From Micromonospora sediminicola (GTDB taxonomy: Bacteria > Actinomycetota > Actinomycetes > Mycobacteriales > Micromonosporaceae): DNA of 50,000 bases. Of this stretch, positions 15,196 through 25,252 are shown in pieces. The stretch spans positions 1 to 50,000 of the forward strand of contig NZ_FLRH01000004.1 of NCBI RefSeq assembly GCF_900089585.1, read 5' to 3'. The notes below the pieces were generated by a model. That model was not told the DNA's origin and made no database searches. It saw nothing but the letters and a program-made list of their open reading frames with translations. The stretch's first letter is position 1, and every line of letters begins with the position of its first letter. Both the position numbers and the translations under genes were made by a program.

Positions 15196-15253
15196 GCCGA
15201 GCCACCCTTCGTTCGCGACTGCGGGGCTCGCACAACCCGCTCACTCCTCGCGC
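15196..15253. repeat. Probable dispersed intergenic repeat
   Basis: The short gap between cmk and der reads, on the minus strand, GAGCGCGAGGAGTGAGCGGG followed by TTGTGCGAGCCCCGCAGTCG and CGAACG. I recall very similar strings recurring between genes in Micromonospora and relatives. Only one copy is visible here. Confidence 0.35.
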
Positions 15254-15934
15254 TCACGCCACGCCCCGCTCGGTGAGGAGCTGGCGCAGGCGGGCGACGA
15301 CCTCGTCGATGCCCAGCTCGGTGGTGTCCAGCACCACCGCGTCGGCGGCCTGCTGGAGCGGGTTGACCTTGCGGGTCGAGTCCAGCCGGTCCCGGCGGGC
15401 CAGGTCGGCGGCGGTCGCCGCGACGTCGGCCGCGTCCTCGGCGCTGCGCCGCTGGGCGCGGGCCGTCTCGGAGGCGGTCAGGTAGACCTTCAGGTCGGCG
15501 TCGGGCGCCACCACCGAGCCGATGTCGCGGCCCTCCACGACGATCCGGCCCGCCTCGGCGATCATGCGCCGCTGCCGCTCCACGAGCAGCTCGCGGACCG
15601 CGCCCACGGCGGCCACCGCGGAGACCGCGCCGGTCACCTCCGGGCCGCGGATGTCGGTGGACACGTCGGTGCCGTCGACGGTCACCGCGTACCCCTGGGG
15701 GTCGGTGCCGAGGCGCAGGTCGGCCTCGCCGGCGACCTTGGCCACCGACTCGGCGTCGGTCAGCTCCACCCCGGAGCGCAGGACCGCCCAGGTCAGCGCC
15801 CGGTACATGGCACCGGTGTCGAGGTAGCGGGCGCCCAGGCTCACCGCCAGTCGCCGCGACACGGTGGACTTCCCCGAACCGGACGGCCCGTCCACAGCGA
15901 CCACACATCGCCCGGCCGGTACGTTTTCCTCCAC
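15254..15934 (-). CDS. cmk: Cytidylate kinase
   Basis: The product has 226 residues, normal for bacterial CMP kinases. It has the P-loop VAVDGPSGSGKSTVS (about 13-27), YLDTGAMYRA for CMP binding, GRDIGSVV, and the RRD.LDSTR motif near residue 187. It phosphorylates CMP and dCMP with ATP. Its neighbours scpAB, rluB and der are conserved in actinobacteria. The 174 bases between it and rluB hold nothing I can identify. Confidence 0.96.
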   Translation of the reverse strand: MEENVPAGRCVVAVDGPSGSGKSTVSRRLAVSLGARYLDTGAMYRALTWAVLRSGVELTDAESVAKVAGEADLRLGTDPQGYAVTVDGTDVSTDIRGPEVTGAVSAVAAVGAVRELLVERQRRMIAEAGRIVVEGRDIGSVVAPDADLKVYLTASETARAQRRSAEDAADVAATAADLARRDRLDSTRKVNPLQQAADAVVLDTTELGIDEVVARLRQLLTERGVA

Positions 15935-16108
15935 CGTTGTCCTCCTCAGCCCGTACCTCGCGGGTCGCCGGTGTCTCCGGCGCCGTTGAGCGGATGTCTT
16001 TCGTCGTCAATCATGCCCGCGCCGCGCGGGCGCCCCGCCGGGCGGCGCGTGCGCCGGCCCGCGGACCGCGTCGAAGCCTACCGGGAGCCGTACCCCGGTC
16101 GTCTCCGG

Positions 16109-16879
16109 TCAGTCACCCACGGCCTTGAACAGGGCGGCGACCTCCGCGTTGGTCAGCCGCCGCAGCCGCCCGGTGCGCAGGTCGCCGAGCTTGATCGGAC
16201 CGATCGAGGTACGGATCAGCCGGGACACCGGGTGTCCCGCCTCGGCCATCAGGCGCCGGACGATGTGCTTGCGCCCCTCGTGCAGGGTCAGCTCCACCTG
16301 GGCGGTTTTGCCCAGCGTGTCGACCACCCTGAACCCGTGGACCTTCACCGGCCCGTCCTCCAGCTCGATGCCGGCGGTCAGCCGCTTGCCCAGGTTGCGC
16401 GGGATCGGCCCGGCCACCTCGGCGAGGTAGGTCTTGAGCACCTCGTACGACGGGTGCATGAGCTTGTGGGCGAGGGTGCCGTCGTTGGTGAGCAGGAGCA
16501 GGCCCTCGCTGTCGGCGTCCAGTCGGCCGACGTGGTAGACCCGCTGCTCCAGCCGCGCGCCGATGAAGTCGGCGAGCTCGGTGCGGCCCTTCTCGTCGGC
16601 CATGGTGGTGACCACTCCGCGCGGCTTGTTCATCGCCACGTAGACCAGCCGGACGTCGGCCTGGAGCCGCTCCCCGTCGACGACGATCACGTCGCGGGTC
16701 GGGTCGGCCTTGTCGCCGAGCTGCGCCACCCGCCCGTTGACGGTGACCCGGCGCCGGAAGATCAGGTCCTCGCAGGCGCGGCGGGAACCCACCCCCGCGG
16801 CGGCGAGCACCTTCTGCAGGCGCTCGGCGCTCTCGTAGACGGGGGCGTCGGGCTTCGGGGCACGGTCATCGCGTCGCAT
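16109..16879 (-). CDS. rluB: 23S rRNA pseudouridine synthase RluB-like
   Basis: The product has 256 residues from ATG 16879; a TTG two codons upstream is less likely. An S4 RNA-binding domain (ERLQKVLAAAGVGSRRACEDLI, about 18-65) precedes the RsuA-type synthase domain with the catalytic Asp in VGRLDADSEGLLLLTNDG. Later motifs include LKTYLAEV and EGRKHIVRRLM. RluB modifies the peptidyl-transferase region of 23S rRNA. It overlaps scpB by 14 bases, so the genes are cotranscribed. RsuA/RluE specificity cannot be excluded from sequence alone. Confidence 0.9.
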   Translation of the reverse strand: MRRDDRAPKPDAPVYESAERLQKVLAAAGVGSRRACEDLIFRRRVTVNGRVAQLGDKADPTRDVIVVDGERLQADVRLVYVAMNKPRGVVTTMADEKGRTELADFIGARLEQRVYHVGRLDADSEGLLLLTNDGTLAHKLMHPSYEVLKTYLAEVAGPIPRNLGKRLTAGIELEDGPVKVHGFRVVDTLGKTAQVELTLHEGRKHIVRRLMAEAGHPVSRLIRTSIGPIKLGDLRTGRLRRLTNAEVAALFKAVGD

Positions 16880-17873
16880 CGGCAAGCTCTTCTACGTCGT
16901 CGGGAAGGAACGGGGCCAGGGGCGGCAGGTCGTCCACCGAGTTGAGCCCCAGCTTCTCCAGGAACATGGTGGTGGTCCGGTAGAGGAACGCACCGCTGTC
17001 CGCTTCGGTGCCGCACTCCTCGACCAGGCCGCGACCCACCAGGGTACGGAGCACCCCGTCGCAGTTCACACCCCGGATGGCGGAGATGCGGGAACGGGTC
17101 ACCGGCTGCCGGTAGGCGACCACGGCGAGAGTTTCCAGCGCGGCCTGGGTCAGCCGGACCGACTGCCCGTCCAGTACGAACCGTTCCACGTAGGTGGCGT
17201 ATTCCGGCCGGGTGTAGAGACGCCAGCCACCCGCGGCCCGGCGCAGCTCGAACCCGTGCCCGGCGGCGGTGTAGCCGGCGGCGATCTCGTCGAGCATCGC
17301 GCCGACGCGCTCCGGGGCCTGTTCGAGGACCTCGGCCAGGGTCAGCTCGCTGACCGGCTGGTCGACCACCAGCAGGATGGCCTCCAGGGCGCCGCGCAGC
17401 TCCGCGTCGTCGAGCACCGGCGCGGGCGCCGGCTCGGGCGCCGCCCGCCGCCGCCCCCGCTTCGGGGGTACGCCGTCCGTTGCCGCTTCCCCGCTCCCCT
17501 GGTCCGCCGCGTCCCGCTCGGACGTGCCGACGTCCGCCCCGCTTCCGCCAGAGATCTTGGTACGGTCCCGCCCCTCCGGGGGCGCCCCCGTACCAAGATC
17601 CGACCCGGTTGCGGCGATCTTGGAAGGAATCGGCCCCTCTGGGGGCCCTTCGCTTCCAAGATCTCTGGACGGCCCTGCGGCGGAGTCGAGATCGTGGGCG
17701 GTCCCGGTTCGTGGCGAGTCAGAAGTGTCCGAGATCTCGGGTTCCGCCTGCTCGGCGGCCGAACTGGAGTCGTCCGGCTCGGGCGCGGCCTGGGGCGCGG
17801 ACGGACGCTGCCAGGGAGGGATCCAGGCAGCAGCCTGATCGGCCAGCGAGTCGTGGCGTTCCTCGTCGCTCAT
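16866..17873 (-). CDS. scpB: Condensin subunit ScpB with repeat-expanded N-terminus
   Basis: The product has 335 residues and starts at the ATG overlapping the scpA stop (ATGA). The conserved two-winged-helix ScpB domain begins near residue 153 (DDAELRGALEAILLVVDQPVS) and includes LTQAALETLAVVAYRQPVTRSRISAIRGV. It binds ScpA and completes the SMC condensin. Residues about 25-150 are an unusual disordered extension rich in Pro, Gly, Asp and Ser. Two parts of it (about 70-86 and 91-107) are the translation of palindromic DNA repeats and read DLG(S/T)..PPEG....KI. Most ScpB proteins are about 180-220 residues long. Confidence 0.95.
   Translation of the reverse strand: MSDEERHDSLADQAAAWIPPWQRPSAPQAAPEPDDSSSAAEQAEPEISDTSDSPRTGTAHDLDSAAGPSRDLGSEGPPEGPIPSKIAATGSDLGTGAPPEGRDRTKISGGSGADVGTSERDAADQGSGEAATDGVPPKRGRRRAAPEPAPAPVLDDAELRGALEAILLVVDQPVSELTLAEVLEQAPERVGAMLDEIAAGYTAAGHGFELRRAAGGWRLYTRPEYATYVERFVLDGQSVRLTQAALETLAVVAYRQPVTRSRISAIRGVNCDGVLRTLVGRGLVEECGTEADSGAFLYRTTTMFLEKLGLNSVDDLPPLAPFLPDDVEELADATR
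17553..17600. repeat. Palindromic repeat unit inside scpB, unit 1
   Basis: GATCTTGGTACGG (17553-17565) pairs perfectly with CCGTACCAAGATC (17588-17600). An inner stem CGCCCC/GGGGCG sits in the loop. It is translated in frame on the minus strand as DLGTGAPPEGRDRTKI. Confidence 0.75.
17616..17663. repeat. Palindromic repeat unit inside scpB, unit 2
   Basis: GATCTTGGAAG (17616-17626) pairs perfectly with CTTCCAAGATC (17653-17663), around a GGCCCCTCTGGGGGCCC-type core. It has the same length (48 bp), orientation and reading frame as unit 1, and is translated as DLGSEGPPEGPIPSKI. A decayed third unit may lie at about 17690-17740. Confidence 0.75.
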
Positions 17874-18904
17874 CCCTCTAACTCCTGCGTCGGTGCGGGT
17901 TCGTCCGCGGCGTCGGTCGGCAAGACGGCGTCGGATGCGGCGACGACCGGGGCGCCCGGCGCGGCGGAGCCGGCGACATCGCCGTCGGCCGGCGCGGCGG
18001 GGGTGGACGTGGTCGTGGATTCGGGGGTGCCGGCGTACTCGTCGACGGTCAGCTCGGCCTCCCCCTCGGCCGGGCCGGTCCAGCGCACCGTCAACTCCTC
18101 CAGCGCCTGCTCCTGCACGAACGCGACCAGCCCCTGCCGGTACAGCTCCAGCAGCGCCAGGAACCGCGCCACCACCTCCAGCGTCATCTCGCAGTCGGCG
18201 CAGAGCAGCGAGAACGTGGCGACGCCGGCCCGGCGCAACCGGTCGGCGATGATGCCGGCGTGCTCCCGGACGCTGACCCGGACCATGTGCACGTGCGCGA
18301 TGGACACCTCGGGCACCGGCTTCGGGCTCATCGCCTTCAGCGCGAGCTTGAGCAGGCGCTGCGGGCCGATACCGAGCACCAGGTCGGGCAACGCCTCGGC
18401 GTACCGGGGCTCCAGGGTGACCGCCCGCGGGTAGCGCCGGCCGCCGACCGCCTCCAGCTCGGCGATGTGCGCGGCGGCCTCCTTGTACGCCTTGTACTGC
18501 AACAGCCGGGCGAAGAGCAGGTCCCGCGCCTCCAGCAGCGCCAGGTCCTCCTCGTCCTCCACCTCGGCCGAGGGCAGCAGCCGGGCCGCCTTGAGGTCGA
18601 GCAGAGTGGCGGCGACCAGCAGGAACTCGCTGGTCTCGTCCAGGTCCCACTGGTCGCCCATGGCTCGCAGGTAGGCGATGAACTCGTCGGTGACCTTGTG
18701 CAGGGCGACCTCGGTGACGTCCAGCTTGTGCTTGCTGATCAGCTGGAGCAGCAGGTCGAACGGCCCGGTGAAGTTGTCCAGCCGGACCGTGAAGCCACTG
18801 GTCTCCGGGTTGGCGGGCACCACGCCGTCGACCTCGGCGGCCAGCTCCGCGGCGGCGGCGGGGTCGCCGGTGCCGTGCGGCGGGTCGAGGGGCGGTGCGG
18901 TCAC
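17870..18904 (-). CDS. scpA: Condensin kleisin subunit ScpA
   Basis: The product has 344 residues from GTG 18904, the only reasonable start in the 41-base gap after parA; its ribosome site is poor. The kleisin N-terminal signature FTVRLDNFTGPFDLLLQLISKHKLDVTEVALHKVTDEF (about 39-76) is textbook ScpA. The C-terminal winged helix includes TFSLLCADCEMTLEVVARFLALLELYRQGLV. A 60-residue acidic, Ala/Thr/Pro-rich tail follows. ScpA bridges the SMC heads and recruits ScpB, encoded immediately downstream with an ATGA overlap. Confidence 0.93.
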   Translation of the reverse strand: MTAPPLDPPHGTGDPAAAAELAAEVDGVVPANPETSGFTVRLDNFTGPFDLLLQLISKHKLDVTEVALHKVTDEFIAYLRAMGDQWDLDETSEFLLVAATLLDLKAARLLPSAEVEDEEDLALLEARDLLFARLLQYKAYKEAAAHIAELEAVGGRRYPRAVTLEPRYAEALPDLVLGIGPQRLLKLALKAMSPKPVPEVSIAHVHMVRVSVREHAGIIADRLRRAGVATFSLLCADCEMTLEVVARFLALLELYRQGLVAFVQEQALEELTVRWTGPAEGEAELTVDEYAGTPESTTTSTPAAPADGDVAGSAAPGAPVVAASDAVLPTDAADEPAPTQELEG

Positions 18905-18945
18905 CGGGAAACCGTAGTCGACGCGGTGGGCGGGCGGCCTGCGGC

Positions 18946-19869
18946 CTACCGGTCCGCCTGGGCGGCGATCACCTCTCGGGCGAGCTGGCGGTAGTTGCGC
19001 GCGCCGGAGGAGGCCGGGTCGAGGGTGGTGATGGGCGCGCCGGCCACCGTCGACTCGGGGAACTTCACCGTCTTGGTGATCACGGTCTGGTAGACCTTGT
19101 CGCCGAATGCCTCGACCACACGCTGGAGCACCTGCCGGCAGTGGGTGGTGCGACTGTCGTACATGGTGGCGAGGATGCCCTCGAGCTCCAGGTCGAAGTT
19201 GAGCCGCTCGCGCACCTTGTCGATGGTGTCCAGCAGCAGCGCGACACCGCGCAGGCTGAAGAACTCGCACTCCAGCGGGATGAGCACGCCGTGCGCGACG
19301 GTCAGCGCGTTGATCGCCAGCAGCCCCAGCGAGGGCTGGCAGTCGATCAGGATGAAGTCGTACTCCTTGCGGATGGTCCGCAGCACCCGGGCCAGGGCCA
19401 TCTCGCGGGCGACCTCGTTGACCAGCTGGATCTCGGCGGCGGAGAGGTCGATGTTGGCCGGCAGCAGGTGCAGCCCGGCCACGTCGGTCTTGATCAGGAC
19501 GTCCTCGGCGGTGACGTCGTCCTGCATGAGCAGGTTGTAGACCGAGAGGTCGAGGTTGTGCGGGTTGACGCCCAGGCCGACGGAGAGGGCGCCCTGCGGG
19601 TCGAAGTCGACGAGCAGCACCTTGCGGCCGTACTCCGCGAGCGCGGCGCCCAGGTTGATGGTGGTCGTGGTCTTGCCGACGCCACCCTTCTGGTTGGCCA
19701 TCGCGATGATCCGCGCCGGGCCGTGCCGGTCGGTCGGCATCGGCTCGGGGATCGGCTTGCGCATGGTGTAGGCGGCCGGGTCGGCGGGGCCGAGGTCGGC
19801 GCCGAGCGTCGCCTGCTGCTCACGGAGCTCCGACGTCCAGGTCTCGGCACGGTCACCGTTTCCTGCCAT
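18946..19869 (-). CDS. parA: ParA-family chromosome partition ATPase
   Basis: The product has 307 residues. It has the deviant Walker A MANQKGGVGKTTTTINLG (about 57-74), a Walker A' LLVDFDPQGALSVGLG, and the Walker B-like ILIDCQPSLGLL. This copy sits with xerD and scpAB rather than beside a parB gene, so it is the second chromosomal ParA-like protein usual in actinobacteria at this locus. It is likely linked to SMC-ScpAB function, which is inference. No parS site is visible nearby. Confidence 0.93.
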   Translation of the reverse strand: MAGNGDRAETWTSELREQQATLGADLGPADPAAYTMRKPIPEPMPTDRHGPARIIAMANQKGGVGKTTTTINLGAALAEYGRKVLLVDFDPQGALSVGLGVNPHNLDLSVYNLLMQDDVTAEDVLIKTDVAGLHLLPANIDLSAAEIQLVNEVAREMALARVLRTIRKEYDFILIDCQPSLGLLAINALTVAHGVLIPLECEFFSLRGVALLLDTIDKVRERLNFDLELEGILATMYDSRTTHCRQVLQRVVEAFGDKVYQTVITKTVKFPESTVAGAPITTLDPASSGARNYRQLAREVIAAQADR

Positions 19870-20035
19870 GTCCTCGTTGCCCCCTCCCGACGACCACCCG
19901 GCGTCGGAGCCGTCCGACGTCCCTCGCGGCGCCGCTGCGCACCCCCCGGTCCGTCGTACCTGGAGGTCCGCGCCGATGCCGACTGTACGCCACCGGCCAG
20001 CAGCGCGTTCGGTAGCGGGTCGGCGTGTCGGCCGC

Positions 20036-21025
20036 TCATGCGAGGGCGCGGGGGTGCGCGGTGGCGTACACCTCGCGCAGTCGTTCCACGGTGACCAACG
20101 TGTACACCTGGGTGGTGGTCACCGAGGCGTGGCCGAGCAGCTCCTGCACCACCCGCACGTCCGCGCCGCCGTCGAGCAGGTGGGTGGCGTAGGAGTGGCG
20201 CAGGGTGTGCGGGGAGACCGCGTCCGGGCCGTCGACCGGCAGGCCGGCCCGGCCGGCGGCGGCGCGCAGCACGCCCCAGGCGCCCTGCCGGGTGAGCGGG
20301 CCGCCACGGGTGTTGACGAACAGCGCCGGGGTGCCCCGGCCGGCGGCGAGCAGCGCCGGGCGGCCGCGGACCAGCCAGGCGCGGGTCGCGTCGGCGGCGT
20401 ACCCGCCGATCGGCACCAGCCGGGCCTTGCCGCCCTTGCCGCGCAGCAGCACCGTGCCGGCGTCGAGGTCGAGGTCGTCGACGGCGGCGCCGACCGTCTC
20501 GGAGATGCGCGCGCCGGTGCCGTACAGGAATTCCAGCAGCGCCCGGTCGCGCAGCGCGCGGGGCGCGGCGTCGCCGGTGGCCCCGGCCGGACCGGCGGCC
20601 TCCAGCAGCCGCAGGACGGCGTCGACGGGCAGCGCCCGGGGCAGCCGCCGCGGCGGCGTCGGCGGGCGGACGTCGCGGCCGGGGTCGGCGCCGGCCAGAC
20701 CCTCGCGCAGCGCGAAGCGGTGCAGGCCGCGCACCGCGCTGGCGGCGCGGGCGGTGGACGAGACGGCCAGCGGCGGGTGCGTGTCGTCGCCGGCGCGCAG
20801 CCGGGCCAGGTGCGCCTCGACCTGGGTGGCGCCGGCGGCGGCCAGGTCGGTCACCCCGACGTCGGCCAGGGTGGCGAGGTAGCGGTCCAGGTCCCGACGG
20901 TACGAGGCGAGCGTGTTCGCGGACAGTCCACGCTCGACGGTGAGGTGGTCCAGGTAGCCCCGGACCGCGCGGCGCAGGGCCGGCGCGGGTTCCGCGCCGG
21001 CCCGGTCCACCGTGGGGTCGGTCAG
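20036..21025 (-). CDS. xerD: Site-specific tyrosine recombinase XerD
   Basis: The product has 329 residues if it starts at CTG 21025, which overlaps the ald stop as CTGA and has GAGG at a good distance. GTG 21010 (324 residues) is the conventional alternative. The N-terminal SAM-like domain (YLDHLTVERGLSANTLASYRRDLDRYL) is followed by catalytic residues in GTGARISE, LRGKGGKARLVPIG, SPHTLRHSYATHLL, LLGHASVTTTQVY. It resolves chromosome dimers at dif together with XerC. Its position beside parA and scpAB is conserved. Confidence 0.95.
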   Translation of the reverse strand: MTDPTVDRAGAEPAPALRRAVRGYLDHLTVERGLSANTLASYRRDLDRYLATLADVGVTDLAAAGATQVEAHLARLRAGDDTHPPLAVSSTARAASAVRGLHRFALREGLAGADPGRDVRPPTPPRRLPRALPVDAVLRLLEAAGPAGATGDAAPRALRDRALLEFLYGTGARISETVGAAVDDLDLDAGTVLLRGKGGKARLVPIGGYAADATRAWLVRGRPALLAAGRGTPALFVNTRGGPLTRQGAWGVLRAAAGRAGLPVDGPDAVSPHTLRHSYATHLLDGGADVRVVQELLGHASVTTTQVYTLVTVERLREVYATAHPRALA

Positions 21026-22137
21026 CTGAGCACCTCGGCCAGCGGCAGCACGTCCATGCCGTGCGCCTCCGCCACCGGGCCGTAGACGACCTTGCCGGCG
21101 TGGGTGTTCAGGCCCAGCGCCAGCGCCGGGTCGCTGCGCAGCGCCTGCTGCCAGCCCTGGTTGGCCAGTTCGAGGGCGTACGGCAGGGTGACGTTGGTCA
21201 GCGCGTAGGTGCTGGTGTTCGGCACCGCGCCGGGCATGTTCGCCACGCAGTAGAAGATCGAGTCGTGCACCTTGTAGACCGGGTCGGCGTGCGTGGTCGG
21301 CCGCGAGTCCTCGAAGCAGCCGCCCTGGTCGATGGCGATGTCGACGAGCACGCTGCCCGGCTTCATCCGGGAGACCAGCTCGTTGGAGATCAGCTTCGGG
21401 GCCTTCGCGCCGGGCACCAGCACCGCGCCGATGACCAGGTCCGCGTCGAGCACGGCCCGCTCGATCTCGTACGCGTTGGAGGCGACGGTCTGCAGGTGGC
21501 CGCGGTAGATGGCGTCGGCCGAGCGGAGCCGGGCCACGTTCTTGTCCAGCAGCAGCACCTCGGACTGGAGGCCGAGGGCGATGGCGGCGGCGTTCAGGCC
21601 GGACACGCCGGCGCCGATGACCACGGTCTTGGCCGCGTACACGCCGGAGACGCCGCCGGGCAGCACGCCCCGCCCGCCGCCGGTGCGCATCATGTAGAAG
21701 GCGCCCACCTGCGGGGCGAGCCGGCCGGCCACCTCGGACATCGGGGCGAGCAGCGGCAGCGAACGGTCGGGCAGCTCGACCGTCTCGTACGCGATGCCGG
21801 TGACCTTGCGGTCGACGAGCGCGTCGGTGCACTCGCGGGAGGCGGCCAGGTGCAGGTAGGTGAAGAGCACCTGCCCCTCGCGCATCCGGTGGTACTCCTC
21901 GGCGATCGGCTCCTTGACCTTGAGCACCAGCTCGGCGGTCTCCCAGACCTCGTCGGCGGTGGCCAGGATCTTCGCGCCGGCGGCGGCGAACTCGTCGTCG
22001 GTGATGCTGGAGCCGACCCCGGCGCCGGCCTCGACGAAGACCTCGTGGCCGTGGCGGGTGAACTCGTTGACGCCGGCGGGCGTGATCGCCACCCGGTACT
22101 CGTGGTTCTTGACCTCGCGGGGGATTCCGACCTTCAC
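21022..22137 (-). CDS. ald: Alanine dehydrogenase
   Basis: The product has 371 residues, the family length, from GTG 22137. It starts MKVGIPREVKNHEYRVAITPAGV, with the substrate Lys in VLKVKEP and the His in FTYLHLAA. The Rossmann motif is VVIGAGVSGLNAAAIALGL. The segment IDQGGCFEDSRPTTHADPVY is diagnostic. It interconverts L-alanine and pyruvate/ammonia with NAD. It may be the first gene of the ald-xerD-parA-scpA-scpB-rluB run. The gene upstream of it, the TM2 gene, lies on the other strand. Confidence 0.97.
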   Translation of the reverse strand: MKVGIPREVKNHEYRVAITPAGVNEFTRHGHEVFVEAGAGVGSSITDDEFAAAGAKILATADEVWETAELVLKVKEPIAEEYHRMREGQVLFTYLHLAASRECTDALVDRKVTGIAYETVELPDRSLPLLAPMSEVAGRLAPQVGAFYMMRTGGGRGVLPGGVSGVYAAKTVVIGAGVSGLNAAAIALGLQSEVLLLDKNVARLRSADAIYRGHLQTVASNAYEIERAVLDADLVIGAVLVPGAKAPKLISNELVSRMKPGSVLVDIAIDQGGCFEDSRPTTHADPVYKVHDSIFYCVANMPGAVPNTSTYALTNVTLPYALELANQGWQQALRSDPALALGLNTHAGKVVYGPVAEAHGMDVLPLAEVLS

Positions 22138-22413
22138 GATGCAGACACCTTCCTCCGGGGCGGCTCACCCCCGACTGAACGGCGCCGCGACGGCTCCGTT
22201 GCCGACGCGGTCCACCGGTCCCGCCGGCGGCAGTCTAGGCGCGTGGGAGGCCCGGGGACGCCAACACAGTGACATCCGGTGCCCGGTGGTGCTGACGATC
22301 TGTCAGGCGTGGACCGGGCTGCCCGGTGGAGACGACCTCAGCCGACAGGACAGACTTCGGTAAATATCTTCCCACCGGCGGGTGCCGATGCGGACAGGAC
22401 GCGAGTGGATCAC

Positions 22414-22419
22414 TATGGT
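22414..22419 (+). promoter_or_regulatory. Possible -10 box giving a leaderless TM2 transcript
   Basis: TATGGT (fits TANNNT) ends 8 bases before ATG 22428, so transcription would start at or next to the start codon. No strong ribosome site is present. Confidence 0.4.
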
Positions 22420-22427
22420 GTCCGCTC

Positions 22428-22679
22428 ATGACCACTCCTTACCAGCAGTACCCGCAGGGCGTCTCGGACAAGAGCAAGGTCGTCGCGGGCGTCCTCGGCA
22501 TCCTGCTCGGCTTCTTCGGCGCCGGGCGGTTCTACATGGGCGACACCAAGACCGGCGTCCTCCAGCTCGTGGTGAGCGTCGTGACCTGTGGCTTCGGCGC
22601 CCTCTGGGGCACCATCGACGGCATCCTGATCCTGGTCAACGGCGGCGTCGACGGGCAGGGTCGCCCGCTGCGCGACTGA
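22428..22679 (+). CDS. TM2-domain membrane protein
   Basis: The product has 83 residues from ATG 22428. After a short polar N-terminus (PYQQYPQGVSDKSKVVAG) comes the TM2 domain: a first hydrophobic helix with LGILLGFFGAGRFYMGDTKTG, then a second, LQLVVSVVTCGFGALWGTIDGILILV, containing the typical W..IDGI turn. The family is widespread, with no firm molecular role. It stands alone on the plus strand among minus-strand genes. Confidence 0.88.
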   Translation: MTTPYQQYPQGVSDKSKVVAGVLGILLGFFGAGRFYMGDTKTGVLQLVVSVVTCGFGALWGTIDGILILVNGGVDGQGRPLRD

Positions 22680-22693
22680 GCGTCGACACACGG

Positions 22694-22730
22694 AAGGGGC
22701 CGCGCGGTGCGTCGCACCGCGCGGCCCCTT
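22694..22730. terminator. Bidirectional terminator between TM2 gene and NUDIX gene
   Basis: AAGGGGCCGCGCGGTGC, loop GTC and GCACCGCGCGGCCCCTT form a perfect 17-bp stem. The A and T bases at its ends give a short T-run on each strand. It lies between two convergent genes (stops at 22679 and 22747). Confidence 0.88.
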
Positions 22731-22746
22731 CGTCGTCCGTCCCGGA

Positions 22747-23348
22747 TCAGCGCGGCAGCGGCGCCTCGGGGCGGCGCAGCTCGGTGAAGCCGGTCTCCCG
22801 CGCCCGGGCGGCGGCGAGCAGCCCGGCCACGCAGGACGCGTTGGTGATCTCGCCGGCGAGCACCATCCGGACCGCCTCGTCGAGGTCGACGCGGACCACC
22901 TGCAGGTCGGCCTCCTCGTCGTGCCGGTCGTGCCGCTGCTCGGCCGGCACGTCGCCGAGGTCGCGGGCCAGGAAGACCCGGACCACCTCGTCGGAGAAAC
23001 CGGGCGAGCTGTGCAGGTCGACCAGCACGTCGACGCGTCCCGCGGTGAGGTCGGCCTCCTCGGCCAGCTCCCGCGCCGCCGCGGCGGCCAGGTCCTCCCC
23101 GCTGACGTCCATCAGACCCGCCGGCAGCTCCCACAGGTGCCGGCCGACCGGGTGCCGGTACTGGCGGATCAGCACCACCTGGCCGACGTCGTCGAGCGCC
23201 ACCACGGCCACCGCGCCCACGTGCCGGACGTAGTCGCGAGCGGCGGTGCCGCCCCCGGGCATGGTCACGTCGTCGCTGACCACCGAGAAGATCCGGCCGG
23301 ACCAGACGTCCCGGCGCGCGGTCACCTCGTACCGGTGCTCCACCCCGC

Positions 23349-23352
<4 letters not shown>
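22747..23352 (-). CDS. NUDIX hydrolase, ADP-ribose pyrophosphatase type
   Basis: The product has 201 residues and starts at GTG 23352, overlapping the pyrG stop (GTGA). The Nudix box is GLMDVSGEDLAAAAARELAEEADL (G-x5-E-x7-REL-x2-EE). The preceding VVLIRQYRHPVGRHLWELPAG is typical of ADP-ribose/NDP-sugar hydrolases of the NudF type. It probably cleaves ADP-ribose to AMP and ribose 5-phosphate. It sits directly behind pyrG in a transcription unit that ends at the strong hairpin 22694-22730. Confidence 0.9.
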
Positions 23353-25079
<1,727 letters not shown>

Positions 25080-25252
25080 GGCCTGCTCCCGTGTCGTCCG
25101 TAGCGGTCGTGCGAACCGCCGTGCCGATCAGCCAAGTGATCACGCGATCCACGGGATTCCACGGTAACACCTTCCGGACGGTGAGCCGGCGTCGCACCCG
25201 CTGTCGGTGCACGTGGGGCCGCATCCGCCGCCCGGGGCGCGCCCCACGGGCG

